A stretch of 64,000 bases of DNA from Oreocharis arfaki (taxonomy: Eukaryota > Chordata > Aves > Passeriformes > Paramythiidae), in assembly GCA_013398015.1 (NCBI GenBank), contig VZRR01004509.1, positions 1-64,000 on the forward strand, in the 5' to 3' direction. The notes beneath the pieces are model-generated. The model worked only from the letters and a program-made list of their open reading frames with translations. It was not told where the DNA came from and did no database searches. Both the position numbers and the translations under genes were made by a program. Shown in pieces: positions 63,812 to 64,000 of the stretch. Numbering within the stretch: the first letter of the stretch is position 1; each line of letters starts with the position of its first letter.

Positions 63812-64000
63812 GTAAGCACCGGAGCATCCCGCGCCCGGCCCCGCCGAGCGTCCCGGCAGCCCCGCCGTGCCCCGCCGGGCGCTCTGAGTTGCGCGGATGA
63901 GCCCGAGGGAGGCAACTTCAGAGGGTGATGCCGTGTCCCGTTGAATGCACGGGAATAGCGAAGGCTAAAAGTCCCGGGCGTCGGGGCTCGCCGCCGTTCC
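63812..64000 (+). other. TMEFF2: Start of TMEFF2 intron 1
   Basis: The intron opens with GTAAGC, a good donor. The open frame continues past it for about 30 codons of GC-rich sequence to a TGA at 63898-63900, but this read-through bears no relation to TMEFF2. The intron continues beyond the window. Confidence 0.9.

Larger units (their letters stand above)
61860..64000. promoter_or_regulatory. CpG island spanning the TMEFF2 promoter and first exon
   Basis: CpG dinucleotides, rare in the preceding 61.8 kb, become very frequent from about 61860 and remain so to the window end. Several GC boxes (GGGCGG) occur, for example at 62034-62039 and about 62046-62051. The island covers the 5' flank, the untranslated leader, coding exon 1 and the start of intron 1 of TMEFF2. 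CpG-island promoters of this kind usually have dispersed start sites. The human TMEFF2 island is known as a frequent methylation target in tumours. Less GC-rich pockets lie at 62219-62275 and 62980-63020. Confidence 0.92.

Noticed and set aside
63066..63900. Long plus-strand frames reading through the gap into TMEFF2 exon 1 in other frames, and read-through of the TMEFF2 frame past 63811
   Set aside because: The TMEFF2 frame has an in-frame stop at 63622 and a clear donor at 63812; the other frames only overlap it and include unknown bases.
1..64000. CRISPR arrays, operons, insertion sequences or prokaryotic genes
   Set aside because: No regularly spaced repeats or bacterial gene structure; the window is vertebrate genomic DNA.

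Overview
The window looks like a piece of a bird chromosome, probably from a passerine. Three things point there. Its recognisable mobile elements are CR1-type LINE fragments and avian-type endogenous-retrovirus LTRs. There is no sign of Alu, B1/B2 or L1. The one gene present is an avian-looking orthologue of a vertebrate gene. No bacterial, phage or CRISPR content is visible.

Only one protein-coding exon can be supported: the first coding exon of TMEFF2 (tomoregulin-2) at the far right, 63631-63811 on the + strand. It has an in-frame stop just upstream, a strong start context and a consensus splice donor. It sits in a CpG island running from about 61860 to the window end. That island holds GC boxes, G-quadruplex motifs, a TATA-like element, a 24-codon upstream ORF ending 11 bases before the TMEFF2 start, and a 209-base assembly gap (63274-63482). 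The rest of TMEFF2 lies to the right, outside the window.

The other ~61.8 kb (1-61860) is non-coding flank upstream of TMEFF2. In mammals the 5' side of TMEFF2 faces a long gene-poor interval, and this window agrees. Every other open frame looks like a chance frame: short, unrelated to any family I recognise, and without codon or splice context. The left edge (1-281) is part of an avian ERV LTR. CR1 fragments lie at 11313-11510 (- strand), 14230-14585 (+ strand, with a frameshifted remnant of the ORF2 C-terminus) and 56425-56560 (+ strand, much older). A probable solo LTR lies at 39306-39968. An ancient repeat tail may lie at 13474-13520. Simple-sequence features include A/C-rich tracts, a CAG hairpin, a TCCTC pentanucleotide array, a GT run and several poly(A) runs. 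A few AT-rich segments dense in homeodomain and POU-type motifs (notably 8511-8650 and 10470-10535) are the best guesses for distal regulatory elements, but that rests on motif density alone.

I found no convincing new biological system. The points most worth a second look are the upstream ORF and triplet-repeat-encoded signal peptide of TMEFF2, an acceptor-like site in its CpG island, and the candidate regulatory segments.
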